Shown: positions 16,566 to 22,861 of the stretch, one piece after another | Layout of the letters: each line of letters starts with the position of its first letter | How positions within the stretch are numbered: position 1 is the first letter of the stretch | Source: Clostridia bacterium | GTDB taxonomy: Bacteria; Bacillota; Clostridia; TANB77; CAG-508 | Assembly (NCBI GenBank): GCA_017528375.1 | Contig: JAFXOY010000149.1 | Coordinates: forward strand, 1-64,000 | DNA length: 64,000 bases | Direction: 5' to 3' | The notes under the pieces: generated by a model | The model's input: only the letters and a program-made list of their open reading frames with translations | What the model was told of the DNA's origin: nothing | Database searches by the model: none | Made by a program: the position numbers and the translations under genes

Positions 16566-17279
16566 ATGAAAATAACTCCAGAGCTTGGTCAAATTTATAA
16601 AGGAATTCAATATCAATTAAATAATTTAATTCCTGAAAAATGGGAAAGCATATATTTATATGCTTCTGTTATTGACCAAATCAGCGATGTTGAAACATGG
16701 GAGATGTATTTTTATTATATACCAACAGGTTTTATCAAAAAGAATCCTATTAGTGTTTATGAAGTTCCAAATAAATTTAATCTAGATGAAAAAGAGTATT
16801 TAGAACTTGTTGATAATTTTGGAAAAATTATCAAAAGACTACATAATGTTTATAAAGAAACATACGGAAAAAACTGGTCAAATATGGTAATTTCTATTAA
16901 AGATGGTCAGTTTCTTGCAGAATATAATTATGATGATATATTAAAATCAAACTATACCAGTCATGATAGACATGTAATTTTTAAACACAAATATTTAAAT
17001 ATACCACTTCAGAGTTTTCCAAAAAGAGATAAAAAAGTATTGTATAGATTTTTGGATAATGAACAATATCAAATGGTATTTGATAGATATTTTGAATTTA
17101 CACCAAAAGGAATTAACAAAAATTATATAGAATATGAAAAAGACAATGGACTAAAAGAAGATTTATACTCAATATTGGGGTATCGCCAAGCGGTAAGGCA
17201 TCGGACTCTGACTCCGACATTCCTGTGTTCGAATCACAGTACCCCAGCCAATAGTAATTTATTCGAACTAATAGAATAG
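16566..17279 (+). CDS. YezG/DUF600-type immunity protein whose frame reads through a tRNA gene
   Basis: A 237-residue frame. Residues 1 to about 150 resemble YezG (DUF600), the immunity partner of LXG toxins: IYKGIQYQLNNLIPEKWESIYLYA, YFYYIP, KTYGKNWSNMVISI-like block and YNYDDILKSNYTSHDRHVIF. After about 203 residues the frame enters the tRNA-Gln gene (17176-17250) without a stop and ends at TAG 17277-17279. The last 34 residues are thus encoded by tRNA and flank. AAAGGATG precedes ATG 16566. No LXG toxin is next to it, so it is an orphan immunity gene or has lost its original C-terminus when joined to the tRNA locus. Confidence 0.75.
   Translation: MKITPELGQIYKGIQYQLNNLIPEKWESIYLYASVIDQISDVETWEMYFYYIPTGFIKKNPISVYEVPNKFNLDEKEYLELVDNFGKIIKRLHNVYKETYGKNWSNMVISIKDGQFLAEYNYDDILKSNYTSHDRHVIFKHKYLNIPLQSFPKRDKKVLYRFLDNEQYQMVFDRYFEFTPKGINKNYIEYEKDNGLKEDLYSILGYRQAVRHRTLTPTFLCSNHSTPANSNLFELIE
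17176..17250 (+). tRNA. tRNA-Gln (anticodon CTG)
   Basis: A 75-nt cloverleaf. Acceptor TGGGGTA pairs with TACCCCA, followed by G and encoded CCA. The D arm is GCCAAGCGGTAAGGC. Anticodon stem TCGGA/TCCGA surrounds loop CTCTGAC, giving CTG (reads CAG). The T loop is TTCGAAT. A terminator follows at 17289. Confidence 0.95.
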
Positions 17280-17288
17280 AGAAAAAAT

Positions 17289-17313
17289 CAACCAGTAAAA
17301 TGGTTGTTTTTTT
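17289..17313 (+). terminator. Rho-independent terminator after tRNA-Gln
   Basis: CAACCA (17289-17294) and TGGTTG (17301-17306), loop GTAAAA, then seven T. Confidence 0.8.
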
Positions 17314-17323
17314 ATTAAAAATA

Positions 17324-17379
17324 TTGATATTTACTGAAATTTGTGCTACATTAGTAACTGGAATTCTAGGGTAAATCCC
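17324..17379 (+). promoter_or_regulatory. Promoter and shared leader element, copy A
   Basis: TTGATA (17324-17329), 17-bp spacer, TACATT (17347-17352). The following AACTGGAATTCTAGGGTAAA and TCCC (17356-17379) matches 19782-19805 with one mismatch. A further AGTAGTG/CACTACT pair spans the leader (about 17398-17445). It drives the phosphoesterase gene. Confidence 0.6.
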
Positions 17380-17460
17380 GATTCTTATAAATATATGAGT
17401 AGTGAGTAATTGAGATATTATTTCTATTTCTAGGTCAGCACTACTTAAGGAGGAATTATT

Positions 17461-18297
17461 ATGAAAATTGCAATTATTTCTGATATACATGGAAACCTAG
17501 AAGCACTAAAAGCCACTTTACAAGACATAGAAAAAAGAAATGTTGATAAGATAATATGTTTAGGAGATATAATAGCAAAAGGTGTACATCCAAGGGAATG
17601 TTTAGAATTAGTAAAGAATAAATGTAATATAGTATTACAAGGCAATACAGATTATTATTTTTCAATGGAACATAATAATTTAAAAGAATTGCCGATACAA
17701 GAACAGAAAAGAATAGAATGGAATCAATCGCTAATAACTGAAGAAGATAGAAAGTATTTATTAAATATACCATTCTGTTATGAATTCTATTTAAGTGGTA
17801 GTTTAGTAAGGCTATTCCATGCCACTCCAAAAGTAAATAACGAAGTAGTTTTAAATGTTGATAGTATTGAAACAAAATTCAACATGTTTTTACCAAGTGA
17901 AAAAACATGTACTCAAAATGTTGCTGATATAGTTATATATGGACATATTCACCATCCATATTTAGATAAAATATATAATAAAACATTAATAAATGTTGGT
18001 AGTGTAGGAAATTCCTTTGATGTTATAAGAAATGATAGTAAGGATAGTAATGTATTAGAAACAACTAAAAGCAATTACATGATTATTGAAGGAGAATATG
18101 ATTCACAAGAGTATATATCTGATATTTCATTTCAATTTATAAGAGTACCATATAGTATTGAAAAAGAATTGGAAGATGAAGGTTTAAACATAGAAAAGGA
18201 TAATTACAGTTTTGAATTAAAAGAGGGAAAATATAGAGATATGACTAAGATAAACGAGAATTTTAGAAGATTAGGAATAGATGTAGATAAAATATAA
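17461..18297 (+). CDS. Calcineurin-like metallophosphoesterase
   Basis: A 278-residue protein with the full dinuclear metal signature in order: SDIHGNLEAL, CLGDIIAKG, QGNTDYY, LFHATP and YGHIHHPYL with NVGSVG. This places it in the YfcE/MJ0936-like phosphoesterase group, cytoplasmic enzymes acting on small phosphodiesters or phosphoproteins. The C-terminal 90 residues (RDMTKINENFRRLGIDVDKI) are not distinctive. AAGGAGG precedes the ATG. It has its own promoter with a leader also found at 19750. Confidence 0.85.
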   Translation: MKIAIISDIHGNLEALKATLQDIEKRNVDKIICLGDIIAKGVHPRECLELVKNKCNIVLQGNTDYYFSMEHNNLKELPIQEQKRIEWNQSLITEEDRKYLLNIPFCYEFYLSGSLVRLFHATPKVNNEVVLNVDSIETKFNMFLPSEKTCTQNVADIVIYGHIHHPYLDKIYNKTLINVGSVGNSFDVIRNDSKDSNVLETTKSNYMIIEGEYDSQEYISDISFQFIRVPYSIEKELEDEGLNIEKDNYSFELKEGKYRDMTKINENFRRLGIDVDKI

Positions 18298-18426
18298 ATC
18301 AACAAATGAAAATAACAAATTATTGAAAAGAAGTATAAAATCTGAAGAACTAGAAAATGGAAAGTAAATTGTTAAAATATTAAAAAATCGCTATGTTTGT
18401 GTCCGATGATGTAGGAGGATTGAAGA

Positions 18427-19080
18427 ATGGAAAATAAGAGTTATATTGAAATAAATAAAGATACATATAATAAAGTTGCTAAAGAATTAAATAACAGACA
18501 TAAGAAGTTAGGAAAAAATGAACCAACTCCTAAAAACTATTATGACAAGATTTTTAAATACATAAATAAAAATGAAAAAATAAAATATTTAGAGTTAGGA
18601 CCAGGAGATGGAAATGTACTCAAGTATTTTGCTAATAATAATATTGAAACTTATGCTATTGAAAATTCAGAATCAATGATAGAATTATGCAAAAAGCAAT
18701 CTCCTAATTCCGAAATAATAGAAGATAATATATTAAATGTAAATTTTAGTGACAATAGTTTTGATATAATCTTTGCAGGTTCTTTTATTCATTTATTTCC
18801 AAAAAATGATCTGGAACTTGTTATGAACAAAATATATAAATGGTTAAAAAAAGATGGAATATTTTTTGCATATACTACTTTACATGAAGAAGACCAAGAA
18901 GGTTATTTTTCAAAAGAGAAAAGTAATTATTTAAATGAAAATGTAAGATTTAGGCATCGTTTTACTAAGGAATCTCTAAGTAAAGTATTTATGAAACATA
19001 ATTTTTCTATTTTGGAACACTACGATATTTCAGAACCAGAAAATGATAGAATATGGCAATTTATCATTTCAACAAAATAA
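18427..19080 (+). CDS. Class I SAM-dependent methyltransferase
   Basis: A 217-residue protein with motif I YLELGPGDGNVLKYF, motif II YAIENSESMIELCKK, then EDNILNVNFSDNSFDIIFAG and FIHLFPKNDLE (motif IV region). This is a Methyltransf_11/25-type Rossmann methyltransferase; small molecules are the usual substrates, and none can be named here. GTAGGAGG precedes the ATG. The 129 bases before it are A/T-rich with no clear promoter, so it may be read from the phosphoesterase transcript. Confidence 0.82.
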   Translation: MENKSYIEINKDTYNKVAKELNNRHKKLGKNEPTPKNYYDKIFKYINKNEKIKYLELGPGDGNVLKYFANNNIETYAIENSESMIELCKKQSPNSEIIEDNILNVNFSDNSFDIIFAGSFIHLFPKNDLELVMNKIYKWLKKDGIFFAYTTLHEEDQEGYFSKEKSNYLNENVRFRHRFTKESLSKVFMKHNFSILEHYDISEPENDRIWQFIISTK

Positions 19081-19112
19081 AAATAAGCTTTGGTTAAGTG
19101 CTTTTTTCTAAG

Positions 19113-19141
19113 TTGCAATAATTGAATAAATATGCTATAAT
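19113..19141 (+). promoter_or_regulatory. Sigma-A promoter for the 19228 gene pair
   Basis: TTGCAA (19113-19118), 17-bp spacer, TATAAT (19136-19141). Confidence 0.78.
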
Positions 19142-19152
19142 ACTGTACATAA

Positions 19153-19192
19153 AAGGTCAGTATATCAAGCTATAAGGTCAGTATAACTTGAT
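19153..19192 (+). promoter_or_regulatory. Leader with two AAGGTCAGTATA direct repeats
   Basis: AAGGTCAGTATA occurs at 19153-19164 and 19174-19185, exactly 21 bp apart (two helical turns). ATCAAG (about 19163) and CTTGAT (about 19187) also form an inverted repeat around the second copy. This suits a protein-binding site or a structured leader. Confidence 0.5.
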
Positions 19193-19227
19193 GAATCCAC
19201 GAGAATATATCGAGGAGTTTTTCTATT

Positions 19228-19500
19228 ATGAAAATAGGGTATTTCTGGAGTTTTGAAGGAGAAGCGTCACGCAGGCTCGGAGAAATCGATGTTGAAATGC
19301 GGATAGAAAAAGTAGAACATCCAAAATGCAACAGACGGACTTATGACCGTGAAGAAGCAAAAAGTAGAGTACTAAAAGCATTGAAACAAAAATATGGAGA
19401 AGACAAAAAGTTTGAAATTGAATTTTTTGCAATTCCATTAATTGTTCCAAAGTATTATTACACTGTTAATCCTGCTACTGGAGTGAAGGAGAAAAGGTAA
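19228..19500 (+). CDS. Hypothetical protein, 90 aa
   Basis: A basic 90-residue protein: MKIGYFWSFEGEASRRLGEI, a central helix EEAKSRVLKALKQKYGEDKK and a hydrophobic strand FEIEFFAIPLIVPKYYYTV. No family is recognised. Its start codons and GC-richer opening (CGTCACGCAGGCTCGG) differ from the surroundings. CGAGGAG precedes the ATG. The stop overlaps the next start (TAATG), so the two genes form a coupled pair under the promoter at 19113. Confidence 0.68.
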   Translation: MKIGYFWSFEGEASRRLGEIDVEMRIEKVEHPKCNRRTYDREEAKSRVLKALKQKYGEDKKFEIEFFAIPLIVPKYYYTVNPATGVKEKR

Positions 19501-19703
19501 TGAGTATTCAAAAAAAGTTAGAAAATGCAGCTTTTGAAGTGTATCGGAAAGTAACAAATCAATTTTGCAAAGGATGTCCGTATACTGAATGTCAATTTAG
19601 AAATAAGAGAGCAGTACTAAAGAGGCAAAGAATAAACCATAGGAAATTACGCTGCTATAAGGAATGTGATGAACTGTTTAACAAGTCACTAAATAAAAAG
19701 TAG
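19500..19703 (+). CDS. Hypothetical Cys-containing basic protein, 67 aa
   Basis: A 67-residue basic protein with CKGCPYTECQF and CYKECDELF, four to five cysteines that could bind zinc. No family is recognised. Its ATG shares one base with the TAA of the previous gene. The rich Lys/Arg content (RNKRAVLKRQRINHRKLR) suggests nucleic-acid binding, which is only inference. Confidence 0.65.
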   Translation: MSIQKKLENAAFEVYRKVTNQFCKGCPYTECQFRNKRAVLKRQRINHRKLRCYKECDELFNKSLNKK

Positions 19704-19719
19704 CAGTAATGACCAAAGC

Positions 19720-19758
19720 TAGAGTTCTTACAATAAGGTAGGGACTCTATTGCTTTTA
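19720..19758 (+). terminator. Weak terminator
   Basis: TAGAGTTC (19720-19727) and GGACTCTA (19742-19749) pair with one G-U, followed by TTGCTTTTA. Confidence 0.4.
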
Positions 19759-19805
19759 TATTGAAGTTATGCTATACTATTAACTGAAATTCTAGGGTAA
19801 ATCCC
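19750..19805 (+). promoter_or_regulatory. Promoter and shared leader element, copy B
   Basis: TTGCTT (19750-19755), 17-bp spacer, TATACT (19773-19778). The transcribed start AACTGAAATTCTAGGGTAAA and TCCC (19782-19805) matches copy A at 17356-17379. GGG/CCC can form a small hairpin. Confidence 0.6.
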
Positions 19806-19859
19806 TATTTATATAAATGTTTCCAAATTATAAAATTTTTAATTGGAGGATTGAAAATT

Positions 19860-20324
19860 ATGAAAGCGATGTTTTTTTTGCTGGTGTTGGTGTTTTGTGT
19901 ATTTCTTTTTGTTTGGGCAATTATATATTATAAAATAATTGTGCCATATGTAAAGAAAACGGAAAAAGAGGAAGAACAGAACCAGAATTTACGGAAAACT
20001 TTTCCAAACGATAAATTAGCCTATATCCTTAATAAGCTTGTTTGGAGGGCATATAGAGAATTAGAAAATTCGGATAGAAACATCAGTATGGACGACAATG
20101 AAGGATTTTATTGGATTGTTGATGGTGTAAGAATTTCTGAAATCAAGAGGGATCCTTTAAGGAATTGTATTAGTTCTTTAACCATTTGCTCATCATTGAA
20201 AAGCCACAAAGCTACATTGGAGAAGTTGGATATTCCAAAAGAATTGATAGATTCTTCACGACATTGGAGAGCATTAAATGACATTAGGTTTCAAATTTTG
20301 GACAATTTAAAAACAAAGAAATAA
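19860..20324 (+). CDS. Hypothetical single-pass membrane protein
   Basis: A 154-residue protein. Residues 1-25 (MFFLLVLVFCVFLFVWAIIYY) are a membrane helix. The rest is cytoplasmic-looking, charged and helical, with FYWIVDGVRISEI and SSLTICSSLKSHKATLEKL. No family is recognised. TTGGAGG precedes ATG 19860 (an in-frame TTG at 19851 is part of the spacer). It shares its promoter and leader type with the phosphoesterase gene 2.4 kb upstream. Confidence 0.68.
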   Translation: MKAMFFLLVLVFCVFLFVWAIIYYKIIVPYVKKTEKEEEQNQNLRKTFPNDKLAYILNKLVWRAYRELENSDRNISMDDNEGFYWIVDGVRISEIKRDPLRNCISSLTICSSLKSHKATLEKLDIPKELIDSSRHWRALNDIRFQILDNLKTKK

Positions 20325-20329
20325 TCTTT

Positions 20330-20370
20330 GTCCCTGAGTATAAACTTTAATGAAGTATATATTCAGGGAC
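20330..20370. repeat. GTCCCTGA inverted repeat
   Basis: GTCCCTGA (20330-20337) and TCAGGGAC (20363-20370) form a perfect 8-bp inverted repeat just after the stop codon. The arms resemble the TCAGGGACGG arms at 11668, so it may be a diverged family member that also acts as a 3' hairpin. Confidence 0.5.
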
Positions 20371-20375
20371 TGTCT

Positions 20376-20474
20376 ATTTTAAGTGATTTCTTTTTAAACA
20401 ATTGCTCATTTGAAAATTGAAAATTTTATAAAAATAAACAAATGTTTGCAAAAGCGTTGAAAATCACTTAAAAT
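20376..20474. repeat. 14-bp inverted repeat flanking the dinD control region
   Basis: ATTTTAAGTGATTT (20376-20389) and AAATCACTTAAAAT (20461-20474) are perfect complements, 71 bp apart. The right arm overlaps the dinD -35 box and spacer. Between them AAACAAATGTTT (20436-20447) is a dyad of the form AAAC-N4-GTTT, distantly like a Gram-positive LexA box (GAAC-N4-GTTC). Confidence 0.6.
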
Positions 20475-20485
20475 TATAGTATAAT
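20457..20485 (+). promoter_or_regulatory. Sigma-A promoter for dinD
   Basis: TTGAAA (20457-20462), 17-bp spacer, TATAAT (20480-20485). Confidence 0.75.
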
Positions 20486-20521
20486 AATCTCATTACATAC
20501 TTAGAAGGGAGACGATATAAT

Positions 20522-21352
20522 ATGAATAAATTAGAAAAAAACAACAATAAAACTTTTGAGGATATCAAGCATATTGATGAAAATGGCATTGAGTTTTGGC
20601 ATGCTAGAGAGTTAATGTCTATTTTGCAATATGCAAATTGGCAAAACTTTGAAAAGATAATTGAAAAGGCAAAAATATCTTGTGAAAATAGTAGTATCAA
20701 TGTATTAGACCATTTTACTGACGTCGATAAAATGGTTCAGATAGGTTCTGGAGCAGAAAGGAAACAAAAAGATTATAAGTTAACTCGTTACGCATGTTAT
20801 CTAATAGCTCAAAATGGTGACAGCAGGAAAAAAGTTATCGCTCTTGCACAAACATATTTCGCAATTCAAACTAGAAAACAAGAAATCAGTGAAAAAGAGT
20901 ATAGCTCCCTTACAGAAGATGAAAAAAGATTTTATCAAAGAGACCTAACAAGAAAAGGTAATTATTCACTAAATCAAACAGCAAAAAAATCTGGTGTTAA
21001 AAATTTTGATAAATTTCATAACGCAGGATATAAAGGATTATATAATGGAGAAACAGCTGATGATATTGCAAAAAGAAAAGGATTAAGGTATAGAGAGGAT
21101 ATTTTAGATAATATGGGAAGCGATGAACTTATTGCTAATTTATTTAGAATTTCACAAACAGAACAAAAATTACGAAAAGATAATGTGAAAACAGAAAAAG
21201 AAGCAAACGAAACTCATTATACTATTGGAAAAAATATTAGAGAAGTAATTGATAAAAATGGAGGAACTATGCCAGAAGATCTACCAACTCCTAAAAAAAG
21301 CCTAAAACAACTAGAAAAAGAAAACAGTAAAAGCCTAAGAAAAAATAAATAA
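20522..21352 (+). CDS. dinD: DNA-damage-inducible protein D
   Basis: A 276-residue protein matching DinD: FWHARELMSILQYANWQNFEKII (BRO-N-like), VQIGSGAERKQKDYKLTRYACYLIAQNGD, VIALAQTYFAIQTRKQE and KSGVKNFDKFHNAGYKGLYNG. In E. coli DinD is SOS-induced and disassembles RecA filaments; DinD-like genes are widespread on accessory DNA. GAAGGGAG precedes the ATG. The 5' region has a consensus promoter embedded in inverted repeats, so repression by LexA or another dyad-binding protein is plausible. Confidence 0.88.
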   Translation: MNKLEKNNNKTFEDIKHIDENGIEFWHARELMSILQYANWQNFEKIIEKAKISCENSSINVLDHFTDVDKMVQIGSGAERKQKDYKLTRYACYLIAQNGDSRKKVIALAQTYFAIQTRKQEISEKEYSSLTEDEKRFYQRDLTRKGNYSLNQTAKKSGVKNFDKFHNAGYKGLYNGETADDIAKRKGLRYREDILDNMGSDELIANLFRISQTEQKLRKDNVKTEKEANETHYTIGKNIREVIDKNGGTMPEDLPTPKKSLKQLEKENSKSLRKNK

Positions 21353-21479
21353 TACCAAATCCTATCTTGCCAAATTCAATAACATATGCTAAATTATAAA
21401 TATAAACTGATTGATATTTGTATCAATCGTTACGAATTCCAAGTTGTAGACAACTATAACAACGGAACCAAATAAATAT

Positions 21480-21522
21480 AAAAAGAACCTTTAAACATAT
21501 AAATTTTTAAGGTTCTTTTTTA
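21480..21522. terminator. Bidirectional terminator between dinD and the small minus-strand gene
   Basis: AAAAGAACCTT with TTTAAA (from 21481) pairs with TTTTTAAGGTTCTTTT (to 21520). A-run and T-run stand on either side, so it serves both convergent genes. Confidence 0.8.
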
Positions 21523-21720
21523 TTGTGTTTTTAATATTAAATCAGTGGTTTTTAAATCAATGTAATCTTTTTTATCCCATTTGTTTTGACTACAAACAAG
21601 AGCACTACAGAAAACTGTAACAACAAAGATAATGATGCTAATTAATAATCCTAATAAAACACATAATATAATTTTTTTAACATTTTTCTTTGGTGTATAC
21701 ACAATAAGTTGATTCTCCAA
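21520..21720 (-). CDS. Small single-pass membrane protein (TTG start)
   Basis: A 66-residue protein (M)ENQLIVYTPKKNVKKIILCVL, with a membrane helix at residues about 16-40 (IILCVLLGLLISIIIFVVTVFCSALVC contains it) and a short charged tail. The TTG start at 21720 is chosen because AGGAGTG stands 6-7 bases before it; the longer open frame upstream is A/T-rich and overlaps the promoter. A good promoter lies at 21808-21836. No family recognised. Confidence 0.55.
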   Translation of the reverse strand: MENQLIVYTPKKNVKKIILCVLLGLLISIIIFVVTVFCSALVCSQNKWDKKDYIDLKTTDLILKTQ

Positions 21721-21807
21721 AATAATCACTCCTATAAATTTTAGTAATAATATTAAAAAAATATGCATTAATTTATTAATATAAATTAGTTTTATATAAT
21801 ACACAAA

Positions 21808-21836
21808 ATTATACAACGGATTATAAAATTTGTAAA
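21808..21836 (-). promoter_or_regulatory. Sigma-A promoter for the 21520-21720 gene
   Basis: On the minus strand: TTTACA (21831-21836), 17-bp spacer, TATAAT (21808-21813). Confidence 0.72.
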
Positions 21837-21854
21837 GAAAAATGACAAAAAATG

Positions 21855-21883
21855 TTGAAAAAACACTATACTTAAAATATAAT
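21855..21883 (+). promoter_or_regulatory. Sigma-A promoter for the VanZ-like gene
   Basis: TTGAAA (21855-21860), 17-bp spacer, TATAAT (21878-21883), 25 bases before the ATG. Confidence 0.75.
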
Positions 21884-21908
21884 AAAGTAATTGTAGGGAG
21901 TGTTAGAA

Positions 21909-22385
21909 ATGAATAAAAAAGTTGTTGCAAGAATAATTCTAATAATATTGATTATACTAAATTGCATATTTATTTTTAAATTTTCATCAGAAAAATCAGA
22001 AAAATCAGATGTTAGAAGTGGAAGGGTAATACAAGCAATTGTGGAATTAAATCCCAAAACTAAAAATTTAAGTGATGAGGAAAAAGAAAAAATTAAAGAA
22101 GACATAGTTATGCCAGTAAGAAAAACAGCACATTTCACTATTTATATGAGTTTGGGGATGTTACTGTTTTTATGTTCAAAAACATTTAATGCTGAAGATA
22201 AGAAAAATGTTTTAGGAAGTTTAACAATTGCCTTTTTATATGCATGTACAGATGAAATTCATCAAATGTTTGTATCGGGCAGATCGGGCGAGTTTAGAGA
22301 TGTGTGCATAGATTCATGTGGCGCATTATTTGGAATATTAATTGTATTCTTTTTGTGGAAAATAGTAAAAAAAATATCAAAATAA
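21909..22385 (+). CDS. VanZ family membrane protein
   Basis: A 158-residue protein with the VanZ layout: an N-terminal helix ending FKFSSEKSEKSD, then VRKTAHFTIYMSLGMLLF, LYACTDEIHQMFVSGRSGEFRDVCIDSCGALFG and a last helix. VanZ itself gives low-level teicoplanin resistance; chromosomal VanZ-like proteins are common in clostridia, with unclear roles at the membrane. TAGGGAG precedes ATG 21909. It is a single gene, with its own promoter and a terminator. Confidence 0.87.
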   Translation: MNKKVVARIILIILIILNCIFIFKFSSEKSEKSDVRSGRVIQAIVELNPKTKNLSDEEKEKIKEDIVMPVRKTAHFTIYMSLGMLLFLCSKTFNAEDKKNVLGSLTIAFLYACTDEIHQMFVSGRSGEFRDVCIDSCGALFGILIVFFLWKIVKKISK

Positions 22386-22418
22386 AAAAACAGACTGGAA
22401 ATTACCAGTCTGTTTTCT
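22385..22418. terminator. Bidirectional rho-independent terminator
   Basis: CAGACTGG (22391-22398) and CCAGTCTG (22405-22412), loop AAATTA, with A-run before and TTTTCT after. Shared by the VanZ-like gene and the convergent small gene. Confidence 0.85.
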
Positions 22419-22424
22419 CACATC

Positions 22425-22649
22425 TCATTTGTTACCAAAGTTTATAATTGAATGAAATGAAACTTTGTTTTGGGTAAGTTCTTTGAGTAATCTAAGGTAG
22501 TGTTCTTCAGTAACTTTTGTTATACCATATCTTTGTTTAATAAAAGATGTGGGATTTACTTCCTGTGTTTGTCCGTCTTCTGCAGAAAACTCTCTAATCA
22601 CTCCATCATTTTTATCAAAGATATAGGTGTAAATTGATTTATTACCCAT
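22425..22649 (-). CDS. Hypothetical small protein, 74 aa
   Basis: A soluble 74-residue protein MGNKSIYTYIFDKNDGVIRE..., with EVNPTSFIKQRYGITKVTEEHY and a C-terminal LLKELTQNKVSFHSIINFG. No family is recognised. AAGGAGG precedes the ATG and TTGAAA-17-TATAAT lies at 22694-22722. Like the 952-1167 and 34013-34171 genes it is a short stand-alone cassette that faces, and shares a terminator with, a longer gene. Confidence 0.7.
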   Translation of the reverse strand: MGNKSIYTYIFDKNDGVIREFSAEDGQTQEVNPTSFIKQRYGITKVTEEHYLRLLKELTQNKVSFHSIINFGNK

Positions 22650-22693
22650 GGTGTACCTCCTTTTGGATGTGGATTAAAATTTTTGTATACTTT

Positions 22694-22722
22694 ATTATAG
22701 CATTTTTTTGAGATTTTTTCAA
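22694..22722 (-). promoter_or_regulatory. Sigma-A promoter for the 22425-22649 gene
   Basis: On the minus strand: TTGAAA (22717-22722), 17-bp spacer, TATAAT (22694-22699). Confidence 0.78.
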
Positions 22723-22791
22723 ATTTTTATAAAAATGCAAGTAAATGTATATCTAAAAATATAAAAAATACGAATAAATATTACCAAAACA

Positions 22792-22820
22792 TTGAATTTA
22801 TCAGGAAAATTTGGTATACT
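22792..22820 (+). promoter_or_regulatory. Sigma-A promoter for the KAP NTPase gene
   Basis: TTGAAT (22792-22797), 17-bp spacer, TATACT (22815-22820). Transcription should start near 22827, which supports ATG 22862 as the start rather than anything upstream. Confidence 0.72.
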
Positions 22821-22861
22821 ATATAGTATGTAAAAATATTCGAAGGGATGTTGAATATAGT

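Noticed and set aside
17176..17250. Integrated element bounded by the tRNA-Gln gene (attL/attR)
   Set aside because: No second copy of the tRNA 3' end and no integrase gene are seen in the window, so an integration cannot be claimed.
19153..19185. Possible CRISPR-like repeat (AAGGTCAGTATA twice)
   Set aside because: Only two 12-bp copies with a 9-bp gap; no array, no spacers and no cas genes. Kept as a leader element instead.
21520..21930. Longer version (136 codons) of the small minus-strand membrane gene
   Set aside because: The extra N-terminal part runs across the promoter at 21808-21836 and lacks a ribosome site; the TTG start at 21720 is better supported.
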